NCBI RefSeq assembly: GCF_032854445.1
Contig: NC_088307.1
Location: 6,584,017-6,648,016 of the forward strand
DNA length: 64,000 bases
Direction of reading: 5' to 3'
From: Liolophura sinensis
Lineage: Eukaryota > Mollusca > Polyplacophora > Chitonida > Chitonidae
This document shows, piece after piece, positions 21,853-31,644 of the stretch (position 1 is the stretch's first letter; every line of letters starts with the position of its first letter). The notes under the pieces were generated by a model, which saw nothing but the letters and a program-made list of their open reading frames with translations, did no database searches and was not told the origin of the DNA. Made by a program: the position numbers and the translations under genes.

Positions 21853-22380
21853 AACAACATTTACTGCAATAAGCTCAAAGTTCTCTTTTGAATAGTAGTT
21901 TCAGCTTGTAGAAACATAAGCAAGTTTATTTTGAAATTTCACCGGCCAATATATTTTCGCTGATACCTGTGTTTTCAGCAGGTCTTAGGCTAGATGTTGT
22001 TCTTAATACATACTACATCAACAAACAAGGGGAGCCACAAGGAGACACAAGGAGACAGGTAGTGATGAGGCTGCGAGTGACGTCCCCTTGGCCTTGCTAG
22101 GCATCCCTTCCAGCTGCCGGCATAGACAGGTCCACATTTTGATGCTCAACCTATGTCAAGATTTTTATAGCCTCTTTCTAACAGGCTGGGCCAGGCATGC
22201 ATCAAAGCTTATTGGCCACGGAATGTTTGGAACTGAGCTACAGCGCTAAACTTTAACACTGTCGCATATTGGAAATAATGAGGATATGGGGCCATTTTGC
22301 TGAACAGCCACAAGTTTCGTCGTACTGATATGAAGAGATTTTAAAAGGTTCTCATGGTGGTTTGGGGGAAGGGGGGGGGG

Positions 22381-22450
22381 TCGTCGTAGTCAACATGGTA
22401 GAGCGCGCTTTTCATGCAAGCGGTACCGGGATCGATGCGCGGCATTTCCA
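22381..22450 (+). pseudogene. third tRNA-like copy
   Basis: 5' end TCGTCGTAG and TTTTCAT. Confidence 0.85.
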
Positions 22451-22638
22451 AACAACTTTTACTGCAATAAGCTCAAAGTTCACTTTTAGATAGTAGTTTC
22501 AGGCTTTAGAAAACATAAGAGGGTTTTTTGTAGATTCGCAGGCCAAGCAATATATATATATTTTTTCGCTCATTCCTTTTCTATTAGCAGGCCTTAGACT
22601 AGAAGGTTGTCCTTAATGTATACTACATACTCCAGCAA

Positions 22639-22711
22639 GGGGAGCTAGCTCAAATGGTAGAGCGCTCGCTTAGCATGCGAGAGGTACCGGGATCGATGCC
22701 CGGGTTCTCCA
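22639..22711 (+). tRNA. tRNA-Ala (AGC)
   Basis: Identical to the AGC consensus. Confidence 0.94.
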
Positions 22712-22900
22712 AGCAGTACATTGTTTTTGATCGTGTTGCACACCGTTTCAAGAAAGCCTACTCGTCCAAACCATTCACCAATTCTGATGTTTATGATGAC
22801 TGAGAAGCCAGGTACATAGGTGTGCAGCACCACATCCTATTTTCCTTAACAGCCACAAGATTCGTCTTACTCATATGGGGATACGTGGAAAATTCTTCAC

Positions 22901-22973
22901 GGGGGGCTAGCTCACATGGTAGAGCGCTCGCTTTGCATGCGAGAGGCACCGGGATCGATGCCCGGGCTCTCCA
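22901..22973 (+). tRNA. tRNA-Ala (TGC)
   Basis: Consensus stems; GGCACC variable loop. Confidence 0.9.
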
Positions 22974-23498
22974 AACAACATTTACTGCAATAAGCTCAAA
23001 GTCCTCTTTTGAATAGTAGTTTCAGCTTGTAGAAACATAAGCAAGTTTATTTTGAAATTTCACCGGCCAATATATTTTCGCGGATACCTGTGTTTTCAGC
23101 AGGTCTTAGTCTAGATGTTGTTCTTAATACATACTACATCAACAAACAAGGGGAGCCACAAGGAGACACAAGAAGACAGGTACTGATGAGGCTGCGAGTG
23201 ACGTTTCCTTGGCCTTGCTAGGCATCCCTCCAAGATGCTGGCATAGACAGGTCGACATTTTGATGCTCAACCTATGTCAAGATTTTTATGGCCTCTTTCT
23301 AACAGGCTGGGCCAGGCATGCACCAAAGCTTATTGGCCACGGAATGTTTGGGACCGAGCTACTGCGCTAAACTTTAACATTGTCGCATATTGGAAATAAT
23401 GAGGATATGGGGCCATTTTGCTGAACAGCCACAAGTTTCGTCGTACTGATATGAAGAGATTTTAAAAGGTTCTCATGGTGGTTTGGGGGAGGGGGGGG

Positions 23499-23568
23499 GC
23501 GTCGTAGTCAACATGGTAGAGCGCGCTTTGCATGCAAGCGGTACCGGGATCGATGCGCGGCATTTCCA
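23499..23568 (+). pseudogene. third tRNA-like copy
   Basis: Family consensus. Confidence 0.85.
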
Positions 23569-23756
23569 AACAACTTTTACTGCAATAAGCTCAAAGTTCA
23601 CATTTAGATAGTAGTTTTAGGCTTTAGAAAACATAAGAGGGGTTTTCTTAGATTCGCAGGCCAAGCAATATATATATATTTTTTCGCTCATTCTTTTTCT
23701 ATTAGCAGGCCTTAGGCTAGAAGGTTGTCCTTAATGTATACTACATACTCCAGCAA

Positions 23757-23829
23757 GGGGAGCTAGCTCAAATGGTAGAGCGCTCGCTTAGCATGCGAGA
23801 GGTACCGGGATCGATGCCCGGGTTCTCCA
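23757..23829 (+). tRNA. tRNA-Ala (AGC)
   Basis: Identical to the AGC consensus. It is followed by a chimeric TGC/AGC copy at 24019 before the unit's true TGC gene. Confidence 0.94.
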
Positions 23830-24018
23830 AGTAGTACATTGTTTTTGATCGTGTTGCACACCGTTTCAAGAAAGCCTACTCGTCCAAACCATTCACCAAT
23901 TCTGATGTTTATAATGACTGAGAAGCCAGGTTCATAAGTGTGCAGCACCACATCCTATTTTCCTTAACAGCCACAAGATTCGTCTTAGTCATATGGGGAT
24001 ACGTAGAAAATTCTTCAT

Positions 24019-24091
24019 AAGTTGCTAGCTCACATGGCAGAGCGCTCGCTTTGCATGCGAGAGGTACCGGGATCGATGCCCACGTTCGCCA
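24019..24091 (+). pseudogene. chimeric tRNA-Ala copy (TGC body, AGC 3' end)
   Basis: The body with TTTGCAT anticodon loop comes from a TGC gene, but the 3' end reads CCCACGTTCGCCA followed by AAGTAGTACATTG, the flank of AGC genes. The acceptor AAGTTGC does not pair. It marks a recombination between the two tRNA genes of a unit. Confidence 0.8.
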
Positions 24092-24281
24092 AGTAGTACA
24101 TTGTTTTTGATCGTGTTGCACACCGTTTCAAGAAAGCCTACTCGTCCAAACCATTCACCAATTCTGATGTTTATAATGACTGAGAAGCCAGGTACATAAG
24201 TGTGCAGCACCACATCCTATTTTCCTTAACAGCCACAAGATTCGTCTTACTCATATGGGGATACGTGGGAAATTCTTCATG

Positions 24282-24354
24282 GGGGGGCTAGCTCACATGG
24301 TAGAGCGCTCGCTTTGCATGCGAGAGGTACCGGGATCGATGCCCGGGCTCTCCA
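24282..24354 (+). tRNA. tRNA-Ala (TGC)
   Basis: Identical to the TGC consensus. Confidence 0.94.
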
Positions 24355-24499
24355 AACAACACTTACTGCAATAAGCTCAAAGTTCTCCTTTGAATAGTAG
24401 TTTCAGTTTGTAGAAACATAAGCAAATTTATTTTGAAATTTCACCGGCCAATATATTTTCGCTGACACCTGTGTTTTCAGCAGGTCTTAGGCTAGATGT

Positions 24500-24591
24500 C
24501 ATTCACTTGATAACGATGCTAGTATCTGCATCGAAACGTTGTGTTAAATAAACCAAGAAGTTGTACATCCATAAGAATGCCTTGTCCAGTG
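24500..24591 (+). mobile_element. 92-bp insert, fourth copy
   Basis: Same site and flanks, outside the higher-order block. Confidence 0.6.
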
Positions 24592-24979
24592 TAGATGTTG
24601 TTCTTAATACATACTACATCAACAAACAAGGGGAGCCACAAGGAGACACAAGGAGACAGGTAGTGATGAGGCTGCGAGTGACGTCCCCTTGGCCTTGCTA
24701 GGCATCCCTCCCAGCTGCCGGCATAGACAGGTCCACATTTTGATGCTCAACCTATGTCAAGATTTTTATGGCCTTTTTCTAACAGGCTGGGCCAGGCAAG
24801 TACCAAAGCTTATTGGCCACGGAATGTTTGGGACTGAGCTACAGCGCTAAACTTTAACATTGTCGCATATTGGAAATAATGAGGATATGGGGCCATTTTG
24901 CTGAACAGCCACAAGTTTCGTCGTACTGATATGAAGAGATTTTAAAAGGTTCTCATGATGGTTTGGGGGAGGGAGGGTG

Positions 24980-25049
24980 GCGTCGTAGTTTACATGGTAG
25001 AGCGCGCTTTGCATGCAAGCGGTACCGGTATCTATGCGCGGCATTTCCT
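24980..25049 (+). pseudogene. third tRNA-like copy
   Basis: TTTAC D loop and GGTATCTATG T arm, close to the copy at 931. Confidence 0.8.
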
Positions 25050-25238
25050 AACAACTTTTACTGCAATGAGCTCAAAGTTCACTTTTAGATAGTAGTTTCA
25101 GGCTTTAGAAAACATAAGAGGGTTTTTTTTCAGATTCGCAGGCCAAGCAATATATATACATTTTTTCACTCATTCCTTTTTCTATTAGCAGGCCTTAGGC
25201 TAGAAGGTTTCCTTCACGTATACTACATACTCCAGCAA

Positions 25239-25311
25239 GGTGAGCTAGTTCAAATGGTAGAGCGCTCGCTTAGCATGCGAGAGGTACCGGGATCGATGCC
25301 CGGGTTCTCCA
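25239..25311 (+). pseudogene. tRNA-Ala (AGC) copy, base 3 changed
   Basis: Acceptor GGTGAGC puts T at position 3, so the G3:U70 pair becomes U:U; the D stem reads GTTC. The remainder is consensus. Confidence 0.6.
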
Positions 25312-25500
25312 AGTAGTACATTGTTTTTGATCGTGTTGCACACCGTTTCAAGAAAGCCTACTCGTCCAAACCATTCACCAATTCTGATGTTTATAATGGC
25401 TGAGAAGCCAGGTACATAAGTGTGCAGCACCACATCCTATTTTCCTTAACAGCCACAAGATTCGTCTTACTCATATGGGGATACGTGGAAAATTCTTCAT

Positions 25501-25573
25501 GGGGGGCTAGCTCACATGGTAGAGCGCTCGCTTTGCATGCGAGAGGTACCGGGATCGATGCCCGGGCTCTCCA
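25501..25573 (+). tRNA. tRNA-Ala (TGC)
   Basis: Identical to the TGC consensus. Confidence 0.94.
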
Positions 25574-25718
25574 AACAACATTTACTGCAATAAGCTCAAA
25601 GTTCTCTTTTGAATAGTAGTTTCAGCTTGTAGAAACATAAGCAAGTTTATTTTGAAATTTCACCGGCCAACATATTTTCGCTGATACCTGTGTTTTCAGC
25701 AGGTCTTAGGCTAGATGT

Positions 25719-25810
25719 CATTCACTTGATAACGATGCTAGTATCTGCATCGAAACGTTGTGTTAAATAAACCAAGAAGTTGTACATCCATAAGAATGCC
25801 TTGTCCAGTG
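25719..25810 (+). mobile_element. 92-bp insert, fifth copy
   Basis: Same site; the right flank has lost three bases (TAGATGTTCTTAAT). Confidence 0.6.
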
Positions 25811-26195
25811 TAGATGTTCTTAATACATACTACATCAACAAACAAGGGGAGCCACAAGGAGACACAAGGAGACAGGTATTGATGAGGCTGCGAGTGACGT
25901 CCCCTTGGCCTTGCTAGGCATCCCTCCCAGCTGCCGGCATAGACAGGTCCACATTTTCATGCTAAACCTATGTCAAGATTTTTATGGCCTCTTTCTAACA
26001 GGCTGGGCCAGGCATGCACCAAAGCTTATTGGCCACGGAATGTTTGGGACTGAGCTAAAGCGCTAAACTTTAACATTGTCGCATATTCGGAATAATGAGG
26101 ATATGGGGCCATTTTGCTAAACAGCCACAAGTTTCGTCGTACTGATATGAAGAGATTTTAAAACGTTCTCATGGTGGTTTGGGGGAGGGGGGGGG

Positions 26196-26265
26196 GCGTC
26201 GTAGTCAACATGGTAGAACGCGCTTTGCATGCAAGCGGTACCGGGATCGATGCGCGGCATTTCCA
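26196..26265 (+). pseudogene. third tRNA-like copy
   Basis: GTAGAACGCGC variant. Confidence 0.85.
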
Positions 26266-26454
26266 AACAACTTTTACTGCAATAAGCTCAAAGTTCACTT
26301 TTAGATAGTAGTTTCAGGCTTTAGAAAACATAAGAAGGTTTTTTTAGATTCGCAGGCCAAGCAATATATATATATATTTTTTCGCTCATTCCTTTTCTAT
26401 TAGCAGGCCTTAGGCTAGAAGGTTGTTTTTAATGTATACTACATACTCCAGCAA

Positions 26455-26527
26455 GGGGAGCTAGTTCAAATGGTAGAGCGCTCGCTTAGCATGCGAGATG
26501 TACCGGGATCGATGCCCCGGTTCTCCA
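26455..26527 (+). tRNA. tRNA-Ala (AGC), mildly degenerate
   Basis: Acceptor and anticodon intact with G3:U70. D stem GTTC/GAGC (one wobble), GAGATGTACC after the anticodon arm, and one mismatch in the T stem (CCGGG/CCCCG). Confidence 0.65.
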
Positions 26528-26716
26528 AGTAGTACACTGTTTTTGATCGTGTTGCACACCATTTCAAGAAAGCCTACTCGTCCAAACCATTCACCAATTC
26601 TGATGTTTATAATGACTGAGAAGCCAGGTACATAAGTGTGCAGCACCACATCCTATTTTCCTTAACAGCCACAAGATTCGTCTTAGTCATATGGGGATAC
26701 GTAGAAAATTCTTCAT

Positions 26717-26789
26717 GGGTTGCTAGCTCACATGGCAGAGCGCTCGCTTTGCATGCGAGAGGTACCGGGATCGATGCCCACGTTCGCCA
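26717..26789 (+). pseudogene. chimeric tRNA-Ala copy (TGC body, AGC 3' end)
   Basis: Same join as at 24019 (CCCACGTTCGCCA, then AGC-type flank), acceptor GGGTTGC. The shared junction means the two chimeras descend from one event. Confidence 0.8.
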
Positions 26790-26979
26790 AGTAGTACATT
26801 GTTTTTGATCGTGTTGCACACCGTTTCAAGAAAGCCTACTCGTCCAAACCATTCACCAATTCTGATGTTTATAATGACTAAGAAGCCAGGTACATAAGTG
26901 TGCAGCACCACATCCTATTTTCCTTAACAGCCACAAGATTCGTCTTACTCATATGGGGATACGTGGAAAATTCTTCCTG

Positions 26980-27051
26980 GGGGGGCTAGCTCACATGGTA
27001 GAGCGCTCGCTTTGCATGCGAGAGGTACCGGGATCGATGCCCGGCTCTCCA
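26980..27051 (+). pseudogene. tRNA-Ala (TGC) copy, 72 nt
   Basis: One G missing where the T stem meets the acceptor stem (CCCGGCTCTCCA); all else consensus. May still fold with a slipped pairing. Confidence 0.55.
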
Positions 27052-27196
27052 AACAACACTTACTGCAATAAGCTCAAAGTTCTCCTTTGAATAGTAGTTT
27101 CAGCTTGTAGAAACATAAGCAAATTTATTTTGAAATTTCACCGGCCAATATATTTTCGCTGACACCTGTGTTTTCAGCAGGTCTTAGGCTAGATGT

Positions 27197-27288
27197 CATT
27201 CACTTGATAACGATGCTAGTATCTGCATCGAAACGTTGTGCTAAATAAACCAAGAAGTTGTACATCCATAAGAATGCCTTGTCCAGTG
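27197..27288 (+). mobile_element. 92-bp insert, sixth copy
   Basis: Same site and flanks; TTGTGCTAAAT variant. Confidence 0.6.
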
Positions 27289-27675
27289 TAGATGTTGTTC
27301 TTAATACATACTACATCAACAAACAAGGGGAGCCACAAGGAGACACAAGGAGACAGGTAGTGATGAGGCTGCGAGTGACGTCCCCTTGGCCTTGCTTGGC
27401 ATCCCTCCCAGCTGCCGGCATAGACAGGCCCAGATTTTCGTGCTCAACCTATGTCAAGATTTTTATGGCCTCTTTCTAACAGGCTGGGCCAGGCATGCAC
27501 CAAAGCTTATTGGCCACGGAATGTTTGGGACGGAGCTACAGCGCTAAACTTTACCATTATCGCGTATTGGAAATAATGGGGATATGGGGCCATTTTGCTG
27601 AACAGCCACAAGTTTCGTCGTACTGATATGAAGAGATTTTAGAAGGTTCTCTTGGTGGTTTGGGGGAGGGGCGGG

Positions 27676-27728
27676 ACGTCGTAGATTACATGGTAGAGCG
27701 TGCATTGCATGCAAGCGGTACCAGGATC
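27676..27728 (+). pseudogene. third tRNA-like copy, truncated
   Basis: Breaks off at ACCAGGATCC and joins CTTTTCTATTAGCAGGCC, deleting the rest of the copy and the TA-rich tract. Confidence 0.8.
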
Positions 27729-27791
27729 CTTTTCTATTAGCAGGCCTTAACCTAGAAGGTTGTCCTTAATGTATACTACATACTCCAGCAA

Positions 27792-27864
27792 GTGGAGCTA
27801 GCTCAAATGGTAGAGCGCTCGCTTAGCATGCGAGAGGTACCAGGATCGATGCCCGGGTTTTCCA
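27792..27864 (+). pseudogene. tRNA-Ala (AGC) copy, degenerate
   Basis: Acceptor GTGGAGC against GTTTTCC has a pair-2 mismatch; T stem CCAGG. Anticodon arm intact. Confidence 0.65.
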
Positions 27865-28053
27865 AGTAGTACACTGTTTCTTATCGTGTTGCACACCGAT
27901 TGAAGAAAGCCTACTCGTCCAAACCATTCACCAGTTCTGATGTTTATGATAACTGAGAAGCCAGGTACATATGTGTGCAGCACCACATCCTATTTTCCTT
28001 AACAGCCACAAGATTCGTCTTAGTCATATGGGGATACGTGGAAAATTCTTCAT

Positions 28054-28080
28054 GGGGGGCTAGCTCACATGGTAGAGCAC
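28054..28080 (+). pseudogene. tRNA-Ala (TGC) 5' fragment
   Basis: GGGGGGCTAGCTCACATGG through GAGC, then joined directly to CACCGGCCAATAT of the downstream spacer; the anticodon and T arms are deleted. Confidence 0.85.
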
Positions 28081-28513
28081 CGGCCAATATATTTTCGCTG
28101 ATACCTGTGTTTTCAGCTGGTCTTAGGTTAGATGTTGTTCTTAATACATACTACATCAACAAACAAGCGGAGCCACAAGGAGACACAAGGAGACAAGTAG
28201 TGATGAGGATGCGAGTGACGTCCCCTTGGCCTTGCTAGGCATCCCTCCCAGCTGACGGCATAGACAGGTCCAGATTTTTATGCTCAACCTATGTCAAGAT
28301 TTTTATGGCCTCTTTCTAACAGGCTGGGCCAGGCATGCACCAAAGCTTATTGGCCACGGAATTTTTGGGACGGAGCTACAGCGCTAAACTTTAACATTGT
28401 CGCATATTAGAAATAATGGGGATATGGGGCCATTTTGCTGAACAGCCACAAGTTTCGTCGTACTGATATGAAGAGATTTTAAAAGGTTCTCATGATGGTT
28501 TGGGAGAGGGGGG

Positions 28514-28565
28514 GCGTCGTAGTTTACATGGTAGAGCGCGCTTTGCATGAAAGCGGTACCGGGAC
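28514..28565 (+). pseudogene. third tRNA-like copy, truncated
   Basis: Stops at GTACCGGGACC and continues in CACTTTTACATAGTAG spacer. Confidence 0.8.
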
Positions 28566-28723
28566 CACTTTTACATAGTAGTTTCAGGCTTGAGAAAACA
28601 TAAGAGGGTTTTTTTTAGATTCGCACGCCAAGCAATATATATATATTTTGTCGCTCATTTCTTTTCTATTAGCAGGCCTTAGGCTAGAAGGTTGTCCTCA
28701 ATGTATACTAAATACTCGAGCAA

Positions 28724-28796
28724 GGGGAGCTAGCTCAAATGGTAGAGCGCTCGCTTAGCATGCAAGAGGTACCGGGATCGATGCCCGGGTTCTCCA
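28724..28796 (+). tRNA. tRNA-Ala (AGC), one anticodon-stem mismatch
   Basis: Consensus except GCAAG for GCGAG on the 3' side of the anticodon stem. Confidence 0.7.
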
Positions 28797-28985
28797 AGTA
28801 GTACACTGTTTCTGATCGTGTTGCACACCGTTTCAAGAAAGCTTACTCGTCCAAACCATTCACCAAATCTGATGTTTATGATGACTGAGAAGCCAGGTAC
28901 ATAGGTGTGCAGCACCACATCCTATTTTCCTTAACAGCCACAAGATTCGTCTTAGTCATATGGGGATACGTGGAACATTCTTCAT

Positions 28986-29052
28986 GGGGGGCTAGCTTAC
29001 ATGGTAGAGCACTCGCTTTGCATGAGAGAGGCACCGGGATCGATGCCCGGGC
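28986..29052 (+). pseudogene. tRNA-Ala (TGC) copy, 3' end lost
   Basis: Acceptor, D, anticodon and T arms are recognisable with changes (AGCTTAC, GAGCACTCGC, CATGAGAG), but the 3' acceptor strand is replaced by GCATCGATGTTC. Confidence 0.8.
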
Positions 29053-29178
29053 ATCGATGTTCTGATGTTTATGATGACTGAGAAGCCAGGTACATAGGTG
29101 TGCAGCACCACATCCTATTTTCCTTAACAGCCACAAGATTCGTCTTAGTCATATGGGGATACGTGGAAAATTCTTCAT

Positions 29179-29205
29179 GGGGGGCTAGCTCAAATGGTAG
29201 AGCAC
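29179..29205 (+). pseudogene. tRNA-Ala (TGC) 5' fragment
   Basis: Same truncation point as at 28054 (…GTAGAGCACCGGCC), so copied with its unit. Confidence 0.85.
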
Positions 29206-29639
29206 CGGCCAATATATTTTCGCTGATACCTGTGTTTTCAGCAGGTCTTAGGCTAGATGTTGTTCTTAATACATACTACATCAACAAACAAGCGGAGCCA
29301 CAAGGAGACACAAGAAGACAGGTAGTGATGAGGCTGCGAGTGACGTCCCCTTGGCCTTGCTAGACATCCCTCCCAGCTGCCGGCATAGACAGGTCCACAT
29401 TTTGATGCTCAACCTATGTCAAGATTTTTATGGCCTCTTTCTAACAGGCTGGGCCAGGCATGCACCAAAGCTTATTGGGCACGAAATGTTTGGGACGGAG
29501 CTACAGCGCTAAACTTTAACATTGTCGCATATTGGAAATAATGGGGATATGGGGCCATTTTGCTGAACAGCCACAAGTTTCGTCGTACTGATATGAAGAG
29601 ATTTTAAAACGTTCTCATGGTGGTTTGGGGGATGGGGGA

Positions 29640-29709
29640 GCGTCGTAGTTTACATGGTAGAGCGCGCTTTGCATGCAAGCCGTACCGGGATCGATGCGCG
29701 GCATTTCCA
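29640..29709 (+). pseudogene. third tRNA-like copy
   Basis: TTTAC D loop, AGCCGTACC. Confidence 0.8.
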
Positions 29710-29900
29710 AACAACTTTGACAGCAATAAGCTCAAAGTTCACTTTTGGATAGTAGTTTCAGGCTTTAGAAAACATAAGAGGGTTTTATTTAGATTTGCAC
29801 GCCAAGCCATATATATATATATTTTTTCGCTCATTCCTTTTCTATTAGCAGGCCTTAGGCTAGATATGTATTCCTTAATGTATACTACATACTCCAGCAA

Positions 29901-29973
29901 GGGGAGCTAGCTCAAATGGTAGAGCGCTCGCTTAGCATGCGAGAGGTACCGGGATCGATGCCCGGGTTCTCCA
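29901..29973 (+). tRNA. tRNA-Ala (AGC)
   Basis: Identical to the AGC consensus; last AGC gene before the Polinton. Confidence 0.94.
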
Positions 29974-30162
29974 AGTAGTACACTGTTTTTGGTCGTGTTG
30001 CACACCGTTTCTAGAAAGCCTACTCGTCCAAACCATTCACCAATTCTGATGTTTATAATGACTGAGAAGCCAGGTACATAAGTGTGCAGCACCACATCCT
30101 ATTTTCCTTAACAGCCACAAGATTCGTCTTAGTCATATGGGGATACGTGGAGAATTCTTTAT

Positions 30163-30235
30163 GGGGGGCTAGCTCACATGGTAGAGCGCTCGCTTTGCAT
30201 GCGAGAGGTACCGGGATCGATGCCCGGGCTCTCCA
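30163..30235 (+). tRNA. tRNA-Ala (TGC)
   Basis: Identical to the TGC consensus; the Polinton begins 131 bp beyond its 3' end. Confidence 0.93.
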
Positions 30236-30366
30236 AACAGCATTTACTGCAATAAGCTCAAAGTTCTCTTTTGAATAGTAGTTTCAGCTTGTAGAAACAT
30301 AAGCAAGTTTATTTTGAAATTTCACCGGCCAGTATAATTTTTGCTGATACCTGTGTTTTCAGCAGG

Positions 30367-30409
30367 AGTAGTATACACACTATAGGTTCTGGCACACCCT
30401 CCCCTGGGG
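30367..30409 (+). repeat. Polinton left terminal inverted repeat
   Basis: Begins AGTAGTATACACACTATAGG. It matches the reverse complement of 49596-49638 at 40 of 43 positions, the first 31 perfectly. AG…CT ends are usual for Polintons. Confidence 0.93.
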
Positions 30410-30532
30410 TCCTCCCCTTGGCAAATAGAGACTCCCAACCTTTTCTCGTGTCGTAGTTAGACACATCGGTCTTTCTGTCTATCCCCTGCCGAAACACGTA
30501 CCAGAACGACCAACCAGAACGACCAAACAGAC

Positions 30533-31489
30533 ATGGCGTCTAGTAATGTCATCTTCGACTGCGCTGAGCTGATCGCCACTTGCGAGGCCGCCAAGGCTTC
30601 CGGCAAGCCGTTTTTGACGGTCTTGTCGATTGAAACCTCCGCCCGCCCGGGCCATAACGGTACGAAGTACATGGGGCTCCACGCCACCACCCCTGGCAAG
30701 AAGGGGCGGCTGATGGTGCGAGTTTTCAAGGAGAAGCACGTCAGCCAAATCCCCCACCTCGACGACGTCGAAGTCTCCCGCATCAACGCGGAGCGCGGCG
30801 GCAAGTACGGGGGCGTGAAGAAGCGCGAACGCCACCCCACACTTAATGTGCAGCTATACAAGGTCCGCGTCGAGACAAACGACCAAGGCGGCTCTAAAGG
30901 AGCCCTGCCCGGCGGCGGCCAGAAGTCCGAGTACTTCCGCGTCTGCCAATTCGTCGATGAATTCTTCAACGCGACGATGAAGGAACGCCTAACCGACGGG
31001 ACCATCGTCCTCAGGGATGCTCGCCGCAAGGACTACCCGCCCTGCGTGGTCGTCGTGTCCAACACCACGATCGTCCCGCTCTTCCAGGCCCACGTGTCGA
31101 TGGAGACAAAGATGGATCCCGGTACTGAGCTGGCGAATCCGATCTGCCGCACGAACATGAAGTTCGACAAGGACACGGGCATGCCCAAGAAGGCAACATT
31201 CTACGACAACACGAAGGCTCATCGCGACGCCAAGACCGGCAAGCTCACCTATGAGCCTTTAACCTTTGACGGCCACCCGGTGACGGCGCACAACGTCCAC
31301 CTAATCCGTCCCCACTCGATCTTCAGCGGCATCGTCAATATGAAAGCTGCTCCTCGAACATGGGTCTCTCCATCCCTTCAGAGATGGAAGTTGTGGTCGT
31401 GGAGCCGCCCGCCAGCCGCCGTATCACCAAGGGGGGTCTCTAGCGCAAAAAATCCGGAGTCCGCCGTTAGGGTGGTGATTAATTGGTAA
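30533..31489 (+). pseudogene. Polinton protein of unknown role, left-end gene
   Basis: A 318-codon frame starting 166 bp inside the left end, rich in K/R and G. Stretches such as FLTVLSIETS, VSRINAERGGKYG and FDGHPVTAHNVHLIRPHS resemble a protein I recall next to the terminus in cnidarian and mollusc Polintons. No catalytic motif is visible. Its position at the end, apart from the capsid block, fits an early or nucleic-acid-binding role, but that is a guess. It is conserved to about residue 270, and the end is probably not original. Confidence 0.6.
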
Positions 31490-31570
31490 TAGGTGGAGCT
31501 ATAAACCAGGCCTTTTGCTTTTTTGGACCATGGGTTCGAGCCCCACACTGGGCAGATTTTTTTTTACCCC
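31490..31570 (+). other. tRNA-like B box with T-run inside the Polinton
   Basis: GGGTTCGAGCCCC (31540-31552) is a perfect B box / T arm, followed by ACTGGGCAG and a run of ten T at 31557-31566, as at a pol III gene end. Upstream CCAGGCCTTTTGC could be an anticodon region, but I find no convincing 5' acceptor strand or A box. It may be a tRNA relic or a chance match. Confidence 0.35.
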
Positions 31571-31644
31571 CGGGGGCTCTCGAGACATAGCAGGGGGTTT
31601 GCTCGGGTTCCAAACAAGTTCCCCCTGGGCACCTCCCCAGAACA

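Larger units (their letters stand above)
1..30366 (+). repeat. tandem tRNA-Ala array, main block
   Basis: About 27 head-to-tail units; successive AGC tRNA genes start 1109-1132 bp apart in ordinary units, about 1217 bp where a 93-bp insert is present, and about 1001 or 932 bp where a deletion occurred. Each unit runs: AGC tRNA gene, spacer, TGC tRNA gene, long spacer, G-tract, third decayed tRNA-like copy, TA-rich tract, next AGC gene. The spacers are nearly as conserved as the tRNA genes, so the whole unit is being homogenised. No protein gene is supported here: the recurring 60-85 codon frames lie antisense or out of frame over tRNA and spacer. The block enters the window already in progress and is cut at 30366 by a Polinton. 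Confidence 0.95.

Noticed and set aside
798-26265. Recurring antisense frames of 66-80 codons with runs of proline
   Set aside because: The proline run is the reverse complement of the G-tract, and the rest is antisense to the third tRNA-like copy and spacer.
77-30095. Recurring antisense frame of about 62 codons (MVLHTYVPGF…) in nearly every unit
   Set aside because: It is the reverse complement of the AGC tRNA gene and its spacer. Its conservation follows from the DNA repeat, and it ends at the CTAG of the tRNA D arm. No coding signature.
1372-30278. Recurring forward frame MQHHILFSLTATRFV… of 64 codons
   Set aside because: Crosses the TGC tRNA gene in frame; length is set by chance stops and varies with single-base changes in the G-run.
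1-30366. CRISPR-like array
   Set aside because: Regular spacing exists, but the unit is 1.1 kb, eukaryotic, and the conserved parts are tRNA genes; no short repeat-spacer pattern or cas gene.
1-30366. Array as a family of tRNA-derived SINEs
   Set aside because: Units are strictly head to tail, have no A-tail or target duplications, and hold two intact tRNA genes rather than one tRNA-like head.
30457-31222. Antisense frames over the left-end Polinton gene
   Set aside because: GC-rich shadow frames opposite a better-supported coding region.
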